In this document: positions 5,853-13,568 of the stretch, piece after piece | How positions within the stretch are numbered: position 1 is the stretch's first letter | How the letters are laid out: every line of letters begins with the position of its first letter | From: CAZDHT01 sp964505325 | Lineage (GTDB): Bacteria > Planctomycetota > PUPC01 | Direction of reading: 5' to 3' | Assembly (NCBI GenBank): GCA_964505325.1 | Contig: CAZDHT010000121.1 | Location: 1-14,630 of the forward strand | Length of the DNA: 14,630 bases | Notes under the pieces: model-generated | The model's database searches: none | Told to the model about the DNA's origin: nothing | What the model saw: the letters and a program-made list of their open reading frames with translations, nothing else | Position numbers and translations under genes: made by a program

Positions 5853-6542
5853 GTGAAATACCACGCGGTTATCTTCGATCTCTTCGGCACGCTGGTCGAC
5901 ATCTACTCCACCCGCGAGTACGAGCAGGTGCTGTCGGAGATGGCGGCGGCGCTTTGCGCGGATTGCGAGGGTTTCGCGCGCGCGTGGTTCGGGACCCTGA
6001 CCCCGCGGGTCACCGGGGCTCTTCCGACCGTGGAGGCGACCGTCAAGTATATCTGCCAGACTCTGGGGGTGCCTTCGGACGCAGTCCAGACGGCGGAAGC
6101 CGCGGGAATACGGCTGGCCTTCACGCGGCGCGCGCTGGCTCCGCGTCGTGATGCCGTCGCCACGTTGGCCGCTCTGAAGGCGACCGGCCGCAAGACCGGA
6201 CTCATCAGCGATTGTTCGGCGGAGGTCCCGCTCCTGTGGCCGCAGACGCCGTTCGCTCCGCTGGTGGATGTGCCGGTGTTCTCGTGTGTTGCGGGATTCC
6301 GAAAGCCCGACCCGCGGATCTACCGGCTCGCGTGCGACGGGTTGGGTGTGGCTCCGCAGAGCTGCCTCTATGTCGGCGACGGCAACAGCGGCGAGCTGGC
6401 GGGCGCCACGAAGGCCGGGATGTCCGCCGTGCTGATTCGCGCCCCCTACGAAGACCCCGACGATTCGTACCGGCCCGAAGAGGAAACCTGGGACGGCCCG
6501 GCCATCTCGGCGTTGGAAGATGTCCTGACCCTCGTGGAGTGA
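5853..6542 (+). CDS. HAD-superfamily hydrolase (subfamily IA-like)
   Basis: A 229-residue HAD-fold hydrolase starting at GTG, with GAGAGG upstream. Motif I is FDLFGTLVD, with the nucleophile D9. The residue two positions on, usually the acid/base Asp of phosphatases, is F11. Motif II is LISDCS (S119), motif III is GFRKPDPRIY (K151) and motif IV is VGDGNSGEL (D176, E181). The insertion between motifs I and II fits a helical type-I cap. Loss of the second Asp is known in haloacid-dehalogenase-like and some non-phosphatase members, so the substrate may not be a phosphate ester. The gene lies 39 nt after the lipoprotein gene and 33 nt before the radical SAM gene, so it probably belongs to their operon. 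Confidence 0.85.
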   Translation: MKYHAVIFDLFGTLVDIYSTREYEQVLSEMAAALCADCEGFARAWFGTLTPRVTGALPTVEATVKYICQTLGVPSDAVQTAEAAGIRLAFTRRALAPRRDAVATLAALKATGRKTGLISDCSAEVPLLWPQTPFAPLVDVPVFSCVAGFRKPDPRIYRLACDGLGVAPQSCLYVGDGNSGELAGATKAGMSAVLIRAPYEDPDDSYRPEEETWDGPAISALEDVLTLVE

Positions 6543-6575
6543 GCCCGTGCCCCAGCGCATCCGGAGGGCGTAGAA

Positions 6576-7875
6576 ATGCTCCCTATCCCGGCGAAGACTG
6601 TGTACGTCGACTCCCAGGTCTATGCGCACGACAACTGCCGCGAACGTCTGGAGCGAATGCTGCCGCACATCCAGTGCCGCAACATCCGCGACTACGACGA
6701 CGAGGCGCGCAAGGCATACGAGCAGGTTACGCACCGCCGTCACGGGAAGGACGACTTCGGCGACGATGCGATCCTGGTTTTCACCACCTTCGTGCCGGGC
6801 CGGATGCACTGGTACCATCACCTGCGCGACGCTTCGGATCGCAACGAGAGCCACGACGGGGTGTGCCAGACGGCGGTGGAGTTGAACCTTGTGGCCGGAT
6901 GCGTCTTCCGGTGCGCCTACTGCGGCTTCGGCCGGGCCATCCATTTCTCGCTGGACGTGGAAGGCTACGTCGAGAAGCTCGACGCGCTGTTCGCCCGGTA
7001 CCCTCGGCAGACGCTGTACAAGTACAGCAACATGACCGATCTTCCACCCTTCGAGCCGGAGCTGGACGCCGTGCCGCCGATGGTCCGACGCTTTGCCCGC
7101 GAGGCCGACCGATACCTGATGCTCTTCACCAAGAGCGACAACGTGGAGTTCCTGCTCGACCTGGATCACGGCGGGCACACCATCGTCAGTTGGTCTCTCA
7201 GTTGCGGCACGGCCAGCCGTCTCATCGACAAGCGCACGCCGACCCTGGCCGAGCGGATCGACGCGATGCGGAGGACCCACGCCGCCGGCTACCGCGTCCG
7301 CGCGCGCCTCAGCCCGATCGTGCCGGTGCGGAACTGGCGGCAGGAATACGAGGAGTTGTTCGAAAGGCTCTTCGCCGAGGTCGAGCCCGACATCGTCACG
7401 CTGGAACTCCTGGGCTGGTTCGACTTCGAGGACCTTCCGCGGCTGATGGATCCGGGCCTGCTCGACCCCGAGGTCTTCCAGGCGGCCGAAGCGGCGGCCG
7501 ACGAGCTTCGCGGGGTCAGGTGGGCCCCCTTCACGCAGCAGACGCACGGCGAGGTCTATCGCTTCTGTATCGAGACCGTCAAGCGGCTGTCGCCCCACAC
7601 CCCCGTCGCCGTCTGTCACGGCACCCCGGCCACGTGGGATGCGTTGGGCGGGCTGATGGGGATGACGCCGGACAATTACGTCTGCAACTGCGGCCCCACG
7701 TCGGCTCCCGGCAANNNNNNNNNNNNNNNNNNNNNNNNNNNNNNNNNNNNNNNNNNNNNNNNNNNNNNNNNNNNNNNNNNNNNNNNNNNNNNNNNNNNNN
7801 NNNNNNNNNNNNNNGGGCGGGCGCAAGGATGCGGCGGCGTTCTGGTCAGCCGTCAACGAAGGAGATACGACATGA
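6576..7875 (+). CDS. Radical SAM protein, spore-photoproduct-lyase-like, interrupted by a gap
   Basis: An enzyme binding a [4Fe-4S] cluster through CVFRCAYC (C109, C113, C116), which would cleave SAM to start a radical reaction. The sequence after the cluster site resembles the spore photoproduct lyase (SplB) family: YKYSNMTDLPPFEPE, LFTKSDNVEFLLDLDHGGHT, SWSLS, AERIDAMRRTHAAGYRVRARLSPIVP. The canonical DNA-repair role is not implied, since SplB relatives in non-sporeformers are uncharacterised. Near the gap is VCHGTPATWDALGG and then VCNCGPTSAPG, extra cysteines that may bind metal. ATG 6576 follows GGAGGG (6563-6568). After the 100-N gap (7715-7814), the frame giving DAAAFWSAVNEGDTT ends in TGA at 7873-7875 and overlaps the Thi4 start as ATGA. 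I take this as its C-terminus; the true gap must then be a multiple of three. Confidence 0.78.
7715..7814. other. 100-N assembly gap inside the radical SAM gene
   Basis: Exactly 100 N, a scaffold placeholder of unknown true size. As written it creates a false read-through that joins the radical SAM gene to Thi4 in one frame. Confidence 0.97.
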
Positions 7876-8645
7876 GCCTCGATGACGTGAAGGTCTCGCG
7901 CGCGATCATAGAACGGTTCACAGCCAAGCTTCTGGACGGGCTCGAGGCCGACGTTGCCATCGTGGGCGGCGGGCCGGCAGGACTCACCGCGGCCTACTGC
8001 CTTGCGAAGGCGGACAAGAAGACCGTCCTGTTCGAGAGGAAGCTCTCCATCGGCGGCGGGATGTGGGGCGGCGGGATCATGTTCAACGAGATCGTCGTAC
8101 AGGCCGAGGGCAAGGCGATTCTCGACGAGTTCGGCGTCAAGACCGTGCCCCACGAGGACGGCTACTTCTGTGCCGGCGCGGTGGAAGCGGTCTCCACGCT
8201 CTGCTCGGCCGCGTGCAAGGCGGGGGCGACGCTCTTCAACTGCATAAGCGCCGAGGACGTGATGCTGACGGAGGGCCGGGTCACCGGGCTGGTCATCAAC
8301 TGGAGCGCGGTGGAGGTGGCACACCTGCACGTAGACCCTATCACGATACGGTCGAAGTACGTTGTTGATGCCACCGGCCACGCGGCGGAGATTGCGCACG
8401 TGCTTCAGGACAAGGCCGGCGTCCAGCTCAACACGCCCACCGGGAAGATCGTTGGCGAGAGACCGATGTGGGCGGAGGTCGGCGAGCGGATGATCGTCGA
8501 GAACACGCGCGAGTTCTTCCCCGGGGTATTCTGCTCCGGGATGTCCTGCAACGCCATCTACGGTGCCCCGCGTATGGGCCCCATCTTCGGCGGCATGCTG
8601 ATGAGCGGCAAGAAGGCCGCCGAGATGATCCTGGAGAAGCTCTGA
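7872..8645 (+). CDS. thi4: Thi4-family sulfide-dependent thiamine thiazole synthase, His type
   Basis: A 257-residue FAD/NAD-fold enzyme that makes the ADP-thiazole moiety of thiamine from NAD+, glycine and sulfur. Signatures are IVGGGPAGLTAA (30-41), FERKLSIGGGMWGGGI (54-69), VINWSAVEV (141-149), HLHVDP (151-156), DATGH (166-170), MWAEVGERMIVENT and GAPRMGPIFGGML (231-243). H153 occupies the place of the suicide Cys205 of yeast Thi4. Archaeal enzymes with His are catalytic and use free sulfide with Fe(II), so this one is expected to be non-suicidal. D155 and H170 match the iron ligands. The residue after H170 is Ala where I would expect Asp (GHD). AAGGAG (7859-7864) precedes the ATG at ideal spacing. 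It overlaps the radical SAM gene (ATGA) and abuts the cupin gene. No other thiamine gene is in view. Confidence 0.88.
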   Translation: MSLDDVKVSRAIIERFTAKLLDGLEADVAIVGGGPAGLTAAYCLAKADKKTVLFERKLSIGGGMWGGGIMFNEIVVQAEGKAILDEFGVKTVPHEDGYFCAGAVEAVSTLCSAACKAGATLFNCISAEDVMLTEGRVTGLVINWSAVEVAHLHVDPITIRSKYVVDATGHAAEIAHVLQDKAGVQLNTPTGKIVGERPMWAEVGERMIVENTREFFPGVFCSGMSCNAIYGAPRMGPIFGGMLMSGKKAAEMILEKL

Positions 8646-9416
8646 GTGGCGTCGATGCGGTCCGAACGGCTCTCACTCGACTGCTTGACCGGCACCGATC
8701 CGGGCACGATGCTCTGCGAAGAACTGCTGCCCGGAGAAATCGAGGGCGTGCGGACGGAACTGGTCTCGATCAAAGGCCCCCACCGCACGCGGGAGCCGGC
8801 CGACGCAGACGCCTGCACCGTTCTCATCGGCCTTGCGGGCGGCGGGACAGTTGCCGCCGGCGGGGCTGTGTTCGACCTCGTCGCCGAGTCCATAGCCCGG
8901 CTGCCTTATGCGGAGGAGTACGAGATCGACGTGGCCGAGGGCGAAGAGATCCGCCTGCTGCGGATCGTCAAGGCTCTCGACGCAACGGACAAGGCCGTCG
9001 TCGCCGACCGGCCGGATTGCGCGGCGCCCGACGGCAAACGTTTCGCCGACTGCCCCACGTACCTCGAGGGCATCAAGAGCGCCAAGACAATCAACCGGAC
9101 GCTGCTGCGGGAAGGGATCATCCCGCGCTTCTGCCTGGGCTCGGTCGAGACCACCGGCCCGGACGCCGTGGCCAGCCACGAGCACCCGATGCTCGAGCAA
9201 CTCTTCCTCGGCCTGCGCGACTGCCGCTGCACCGTCTTCGCCGACGACGCCAGCGCGCTGCTCACCGGCAACACGCTCCTGCACGTCCCGCTGGGCAGCA
9301 ACCACTCCGTGACCGTCGCCGAGGGCGATACGCTCTACTACCTTTGGTTCGACTTCTTCGAGACGCAGGAAGGCTTGTCCTGGATCCGCGATCAGCACGT
9401 CGTGGATGAGGCGTAG
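8646..9416 (+). CDS. Two-domain cupin protein
   Basis: A 256-residue bicupin of unknown substrate. The C-terminal cupin is intact: SHEHPMLEQLFLGL gives the HxHx3E motif (H178, H180, E184), and VPLGSNHSVTV gives the second motif with H220, so one metal site is predicted. The N-terminal half (about 20-115) has cupin-like strands but only one nearby His (H46) and no HxH, so it is probably structural or degenerate. The GTG start directly follows the Thi4 stop codon (TGA then GTG), with GGAG in the Thi4 3' end as ribosome site. This ties the gene to Thi4 by coupled translation. A dioxygenase, isomerase or small-molecule sensor role are all possible. Confidence 0.8.
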   Translation: MASMRSERLSLDCLTGTDPGTMLCEELLPGEIEGVRTELVSIKGPHRTREPADADACTVLIGLAGGGTVAAGGAVFDLVAESIARLPYAEEYEIDVAEGEEIRLLRIVKALDATDKAVVADRPDCAAPDGKRFADCPTYLEGIKSAKTINRTLLREGIIPRFCLGSVETTGPDAVASHEHPMLEQLFLGLRDCRCTVFADDASALLTGNTLLHVPLGSNHSVTVAEGDTLYYLWFDFFETQEGLSWIRDQHVVDEA

Positions 9417-9467
9417 TGCGCGGGGAGGGGGGCCTTTCTGAAGACGGAGTTCTCTTCCCCGGTGTGA

Positions 9468-10460
9468 CTACTGCAGCACTTCCGCGATGGTAACGGTGCG
9501 GCCGCCTTCCGCGGCGGATCTGATGGCGGCCTCGCACGCGGCGACGGCGAGGAGCCCGACCTCGCCGGGGCACTCGAACGGCTCGATCCCCTGCATGGCG
9601 CGGCCGAACGCCTCGAGCGACTCGAGCACTCCGTTGCTGCCGGTGACCTCCGGCTTCTCGAGCTCGCTCGCCCCCTCACGCTTGACGACCAGCCCACTCT
9701 CGCGCTCCGAGACGGCGAGCGCCTTCGTCCCGTACACCGCGAGCCGCTGGTACCCCGGCACGACATAGTGGGCGTGGAATGTGCAGACCACGTCGCCGAA
9801 CTGCGCCGTCGTCACCGTGCAGTCCACGTTGTCGGAGAGCTTGAGTACGTTGCGGTGATGCGACTGGACCCAGACCGGATCGCCGAAGAACGACTGCGCC
9901 GTGTCCATGTAGTGCACGCCGAGCTGGGTGAGGGGTGCGGCGGGGCACTTCTCCGGATCGCGCTTCCACCGGTCGGGCGCGAAGTGCTTGCTCGATTCGT
10001 GGGACGTGTAGGACTCGAAGGAGAGGACGTCGCCGAACTCGCCCGTTTCGAGCATCGCCCGGATATGCTTGATGACCGGGCTGAACCGGTGCGGATGCTT
10101 GACGGCGAGGAGGAGGCCCTTCTCCTTGAAGGCGGCGACCATCCGCTTCCCCTCGGCGACGGTGTTGGTCATCGGCTTCTCGATCAGGATCGCCTTCCCC
10201 GCGTCGCACGCCTGGAGCGCATACTCGAGGTGCACGAAGTTCGGGTTGATGATCAGCACCGCGTCGATGGGCTCGGCGAGCAGCGCTTCGTAGCTTTCAC
10301 ATACCTTGCTGGGGAGCTCCCTCTGCGAGCGTTCGATGCTTTCCCGGTCGCGGCTCCAGATCGCGGCCAGCTCGAGGGCCTCGCTCTCTTTGAGCGCGTT
10401 GCGCACGATGTTGCCCCAGCCGCGCAGCCCGATCATCCCGACCTTCACCTTGTCTGCCAC
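9468..10460 (-). CDS. Gfo/Idh/MocA family oxidoreductase
   Basis: A 330-residue NAD(P)-dependent oxidoreductase of the glucose-fructose oxidoreductase / inositol dehydrogenase family, acting on a sugar or cyclitol in the cytosol. The N-terminal Rossmann fold shows VGMIGLRGWG (7-16). EKPM (94-97) carries the conserved Lys, followed by KHPHRFSPVI (121-130) and QLGVHYMD (179-186) with the likely catalytic His183. The C-terminal domain and length are normal for the family. The start is GTG at 10460, with AAGGAG just upstream. It is convergent with the cupin gene, with only 51 bp between the stop codons. Paralogues are abundant in planctomycete-like genomes, and the substrate cannot be assigned. 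GH4 upstream suggests sugar catabolism, but the two are not in one operon. Confidence 0.9.
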   Translation of the reverse strand: MADKVKVGMIGLRGWGNIVRNALKESEALELAAIWSRDRESIERSQRELPSKVCESYEALLAEPIDAVLIINPNFVHLEYALQACDAGKAILIEKPMTNTVAEGKRMVAAFKEKGLLLAVKHPHRFSPVIKHIRAMLETGEFGDVLSFESYTSHESSKHFAPDRWKRDPEKCPAAPLTQLGVHYMDTAQSFFGDPVWVQSHHRNVLKLSDNVDCTVTTAQFGDVVCTFHAHYVVPGYQRLAVYGTKALAVSERESGLVVKREGASELEKPEVTGSNGVLESLEAFGRAMQGIEPFECPGEVGLLAVAACEAAIRSAAEGGRTVTIAEVLQ

Positions 10461-10508
10461 GATTCACTCCTTGACCGGAGACGGAAGTCACGTCCAGATT
10501 GGCCCGTC

Positions 10509-10536
10509 ATTCTACGGGCGGCGACCAGCGAATCAA
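10509..10536 (-). promoter_or_regulatory. Promoter of the Gfo/Idh/MocA gene
   Basis: On the minus strand TTGATT (10536-10531) and TAGAAT (10514-10509) are 16 nt apart, about 50 nt before the GTG start. Both hexamers match sigma70 well, so this gene appears to be transcribed independently of the operon to its right. Confidence 0.6.
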
Positions 10537-10540
10537 GAAC

Positions 10541-10576
10541 TCACCACGGATGAGGGCGGATGGGAATCCGCGGTGA
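10541..10576 (-). terminator. Inverted repeat after the small HEAT gene
   Basis: TCACCACGGAT (10541-10551) pairs with ATCCGCGGTGA (10566-10576), 11 positions with one G-U, around a 14-nt loop. It lies three bases after the stop codon of the minus-strand gene at 10580, so it could end that transcript, although no T-run follows. It contains CCACGGATG, shared with the repeat at 854-862, so it may be a dispersed repeat doing terminator duty. Confidence 0.4.
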
Positions 10577-10579
10577 ATC

Positions 10580-11187
10580 CTACTTGCCGCGGAACGGGTG
10601 CTTCTTCCCGTCCCACGTGTGCTTCGCCTTATTCGCCTTCCAGAACGCGGCCCACGCGCCCTTGATGTCGGCGTCGGGCGGGAGCTGGTGGATCGAGCGC
10701 TTGACCATCTTCCCATCCGCAGCCGGAACGAGCCGGTACTCGCTCGCCGTGGTGACCGAGCCGTCGAACGCGCGGCTCAGCGCGAACAGCGCCAGCGCCT
10801 TCGCCTTGGGCGATTCGAGCATGCCGATGAGCGGCCCGATGGCCGCCGGGTCGCCCGTGTCGGCCAGGCACGCCGCGGCCGGCCCGCGAGACCGACGGTC
10901 GGGCCGAGGACACTGGTCAACCCGCGCACGGTCTGAATCTCTCGCACGAAGCTATCGGAGCACGCCTTGTGAATCGCGTCTGCGTCCGCCGTCGGATAGA
11001 CCCACAGAACGAACTGCTTTGCCCGGTCGCGTAGATCGTCCTGGATTTCTCGCGGCACTGTCACGTTCAGCGTACGCACCCGCGCCTGCCCGCAGGCCGG
11101 CCCCGCACTCGCCAGCACGAGCGCACAGACTGCGCAAACAACCGCGATCACCACACCACGCGTCCAGCCGTCTTTGGCAACACTCAT
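10580..11187 (-). pseudogene. Small secreted HEAT-repeat protein, frameshifted
   Basis: The gene begins at ATG 11187 with GGAG upstream and encodes a signal peptide (MSVAKDGWTRGVVIAVVCAV, cleaved near CGQA). It then reads well to VLGPTVGLAG. From about 10881 this frame turns into arginine-rich nonsense, while another frame reads AAACLADTGDPAAIGPLIG and continues through LESPKAKALALFALSRAF to a stop at 10580. The two halves join into a HEAT-like repeat if one base is restored in the GC-rich stretch around 10876-10890. Full length would be about 202 residues, exported to the periplasm. It is either a true pseudogene or a one-base assembly error. It follows the HEAT-PQQ gene by 75 nt and probably shares its transcript. 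The function is unknown, perhaps scaffold or protein binding. Confidence 0.65.
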
Positions 11188-11262
11188 TTGTCTTTTGCTC
11201 CATACCGAGCCGGATAAGGCCTCAGGCTCTCGGCAGCGGCCTGCCCCGCCGCGCGCGGGTCG

Positions 11263-13548
11263 TCACTTCGGCTTGGCGTCGCCTCCGGCGTTGTAGGCGG
11301 TCAGCACGCCCACCCCCCTTCCGTAGCGTCCGGCCTTCGACTTGTCGAGGCTGGGCACCAGGATCAGCGGGCCGGCAACCCTGGGCGCGGCCATCCCGGT
11401 CACACCCAGCGCCCGTTCGGCGAGCGGCCGCCCGTCCGTGACGCGGATGGTGCAGACCGTGCCGGCGTTGGTCACAACGAGCACTTGCGTGCCGCGCCAC
11501 GCCGCCGCTTTCGTGGGGAAGCCATCGACGTTCGTCCGCCACAGGATGCGGCCGTCCTTGCGGTCGAGGCCGTAAACGTGGTTGTCGCCGTAACCGCCGA
11601 GCACGACGAGCGGGCCTCGGGTGAGGCCCCGCACCACGGACGTCCCGCCTTTGCGGCCGGTGTCGGTGCGCCATTTCAGCGTCCCGTCCTTGCCGGACAG
11701 TGCAACGACTTTGCCCTTTCCGGCGATGAGGATGCGGCCGCCGGTGACAAACGGCGGGCCGCCGGGCAAGCTGTCTTTGTCCTTGAGCCACAGCGTGCGC
11801 CGCGTCTTCGGGTCGAACGCGCAGGCCTTGGCGGAGCTGGTGAAGAAGAGCGTGCGGCCCGACAGTGCGGCGTGTGCCCCGTCGACCGGGTTCTTCACCC
11901 GCCAAGCTTCTTTGCCGTCGCTGCAGTTCAGCGCGTAGATGTTGCCGTCGCCGGAGCGGAACAGCGCGGCATCGTCGAAGAGACCGAGGAACCTGACGCC
12001 GTGACTCGGTCGCCCTCGCATGCCGCCGCCATAGTCGACCACCGGGCGGGGCGCCTGGTGCGACCAGAGCAGATGCCCGTCGCGCAGGCGGACGGCGTGC
12101 ATGTCGTTGTCGTCGCCGGCGACGTACGCCACGTCGCCGACAACGTGTGCGCCACAGAAGGCGTGGGGCACCTTCGTCTGCCATAGCACGTTGCCGGTTG
12201 CGGCGTGCAGCGCGACGAGTTCGTCGTGGCCGGCGCCCAGGATGACTTTGTTGCCGGAGAGAGCGGGCGTACGAAGATACGTCCACGTGCCTTCGTACGA
12301 CCAGTCGACGGGCCACGGCTTCAACTTCGGCGGCGGCGGCCCTGCGACCGATGAGAGAACGTACCGTCCGCCCTCCTTGGCCACGTTCGCGGTCAGGCGG
12401 TCGGCGAACACCGTCAGGAAGGTGTCGCGGTCGGCCTTCCGCAGGCGAATGGTGAGATTGCTCACGCGGTCGCGCAGGCCGGGCTTCGCGACCATCTCGA
12501 CTTGCAGGTAGTGGGCGACCTTGGCAATGCAGTACTTGGTGGAGACGTTCGCGGCCTGCAACTCGAAGTGGTCGCCGTACATGTTGAGGTGGAAACGCGG
12601 CACGTCCGTGAGCACGGTCTTCGTCAACGCCGCTCGCCTGGCCGCGCTGGCGTCGGGCTTGAGCAGGATGGATGCCACGCAGGCGACGGCGACCTTCTCG
12701 GCCATGCGGATCTCTACCCGCAGCACGCCATACAGCGCGCGGGCGCGCTCGGCTTCGGGCAGGTCGGTCGTGGCGATGCGCTCCAGGAACCGCCGCATCT
12801 GCACGCCGCCACTGCCGTAGTAGCCATGGCCCCCGTGCTGAAACCACAGGCCGTTGCGGGCGAGGCTTCCGGCACGCCGGTGCAGCTCTTTGGCAACTTG
12901 TTCGCGCTCTTTCTCGAGACGGTCGGCCCGCACCTCACGGTCGGTCAGGACCACGTCGTTCACGGTGAAGACGCGCCGCCACTTGCCGTCCCTGCGCACG
13001 ACCGCGGCGTGAAGACGATAGGGGCGCGCGATCAGCCCGGTCGAGCTGATCACCAGGCCACCGTCGACCTGGAGCACGTCGGGCTTGATCGTGACAACCT
13101 TCACAGGCGCGATCGGCAGGCGCCACCTGTGCGTGGCGAACGTGGCCGCTCGCTTGCGGACGGTCTCGTCCGGGTCGAAGGCCATCTGGACGACGGCCTC
13201 GACGCCGGCGTCGCCGAACTCGGAGAGACAGGACAGCGCGGAGCTTGATACGTCGCGTTCCGGGTCCAGTGCCACGCGTGCGATGTGCGGCACGGCCGCC
13301 GCTGCTTTGGTCTTTCCCAGTGCGTAGATGACGCGGCGCCGAAGGTTCGGGTCCGTGATGTCGAGGTGTGCGGCGAGCGGCTCGACGGCCCTGTCGCCCA
13401 TCGCACCCAGCGCCGTGCCCGCCTTGCTGTAGGTGCGGTTCTCCGGGTCGAGCAGTTGGTCGATCAGTTCATCAACGGCCGGCTCCGCCGAAAGGGCAGC
13501 GCCACACGTGATGAGCCATAGCACTATCGCGCACAGAATTCTATGCAT
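11263..13548 (-). CDS. Secreted HEAT-repeat and PQQ-like beta-propeller fusion protein
   Basis: A 761-residue exported protein. MHRILCAIVLWLITCGAALSA is a signal peptide. Residues about 24-150 are HEAT repeats (DRAVEPLAAHLDITDPNLRR, AAAVPHIARVALDPERDVSS, DPDETVRKRAATF). About 150-410 is an uncharacterised middle with a charged, possibly coiled segment (RADRLEKEREQVAKELHRRA). About 415-750 is a PQQ-type propeller with repeats such as LVALHAATGNVLWQ, IYALNCSDGKEAWRV, VVALSGKDGTLKWRT and VYGLDRKDGRILWRT. Propellers of this type usually bind proteins or glycans, and I see no dehydrogenase signature. ATG 13548 is chosen because GGAGGGAG lies just upstream and it starts the signal peptide; a longer frame upstream overlaps the preceding gene. 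It is 20 nt downstream of the FlgD-like gene, in the same operon. A periplasmic scaffold or sensor is plausible. Confidence 0.87.
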   Translation of the reverse strand: MHRILCAIVLWLITCGAALSAEPAVDELIDQLLDPENRTYSKAGTALGAMGDRAVEPLAAHLDITDPNLRRRVIYALGKTKAAAAVPHIARVALDPERDVSSSALSCLSEFGDAGVEAVVQMAFDPDETVRKRAATFATHRWRLPIAPVKVVTIKPDVLQVDGGLVISSTGLIARPYRLHAAVVRRDGKWRRVFTVNDVVLTDREVRADRLEKEREQVAKELHRRAGSLARNGLWFQHGGHGYYGSGGVQMRRFLERIATTDLPEAERARALYGVLRVEIRMAEKVAVACVASILLKPDASAARRAALTKTVLTDVPRFHLNMYGDHFELQAANVSTKYCIAKVAHYLQVEMVAKPGLRDRVSNLTIRLRKADRDTFLTVFADRLTANVAKEGGRYVLSSVAGPPPPKLKPWPVDWSYEGTWTYLRTPALSGNKVILGAGHDELVALHAATGNVLWQTKVPHAFCGAHVVGDVAYVAGDDNDMHAVRLRDGHLLWSHQAPRPVVDYGGGMRGRPSHGVRFLGLFDDAALFRSGDGNIYALNCSDGKEAWRVKNPVDGAHAALSGRTLFFTSSAKACAFDPKTRRTLWLKDKDSLPGGPPFVTGGRILIAGKGKVVALSGKDGTLKWRTDTGRKGGTSVVRGLTRGPLVVLGGYGDNHVYGLDRKDGRILWRTNVDGFPTKAAAWRGTQVLVVTNAGTVCTIRVTDGRPLAERALGVTGMAAPRVAGPLILVPSLDKSKAGRYGRGVGVLTAYNAGGDAKPK

Positions 13549-13568
13549 GTCTCTCCCTCCATTCCCGG

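Noticed and set aside
6543..7871. TPP riboswitch controlling Thi4
   Set aside because: I looked for the CTGAGA and ACCTGA/AATGCCAGCGTA-type core upstream of the SAM and Thi4 genes and found none; the N gap could hide one, but Thi4 is translationally coupled to the gene before it.
4752..8399. Very long minus-strand open frame (about 1200 residues) and a similar one at 3398-5113
   Set aside because: Arg/Ala/Val/His-rich translations opposite well-supported genes, running through N; antisense shadows typical of high-GC DNA.
6576..8645. One open frame spanning the radical SAM and Thi4 genes as a fusion protein
   Set aside because: It exists only because 100 arbitrary N are read through. Thi4 has its own ideal AAGGAG and ATG, and another frame gives a sensible SAM C-terminus with an ATGA overlap.
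9413..9471. Shared bidirectional terminator between the convergent cupin and Gfo/Idh genes
   Set aside because: GTAGT/ACTAC and GGGGA/TCCCC can pair across the stop codons, but the stem is broken and there are no T-runs.
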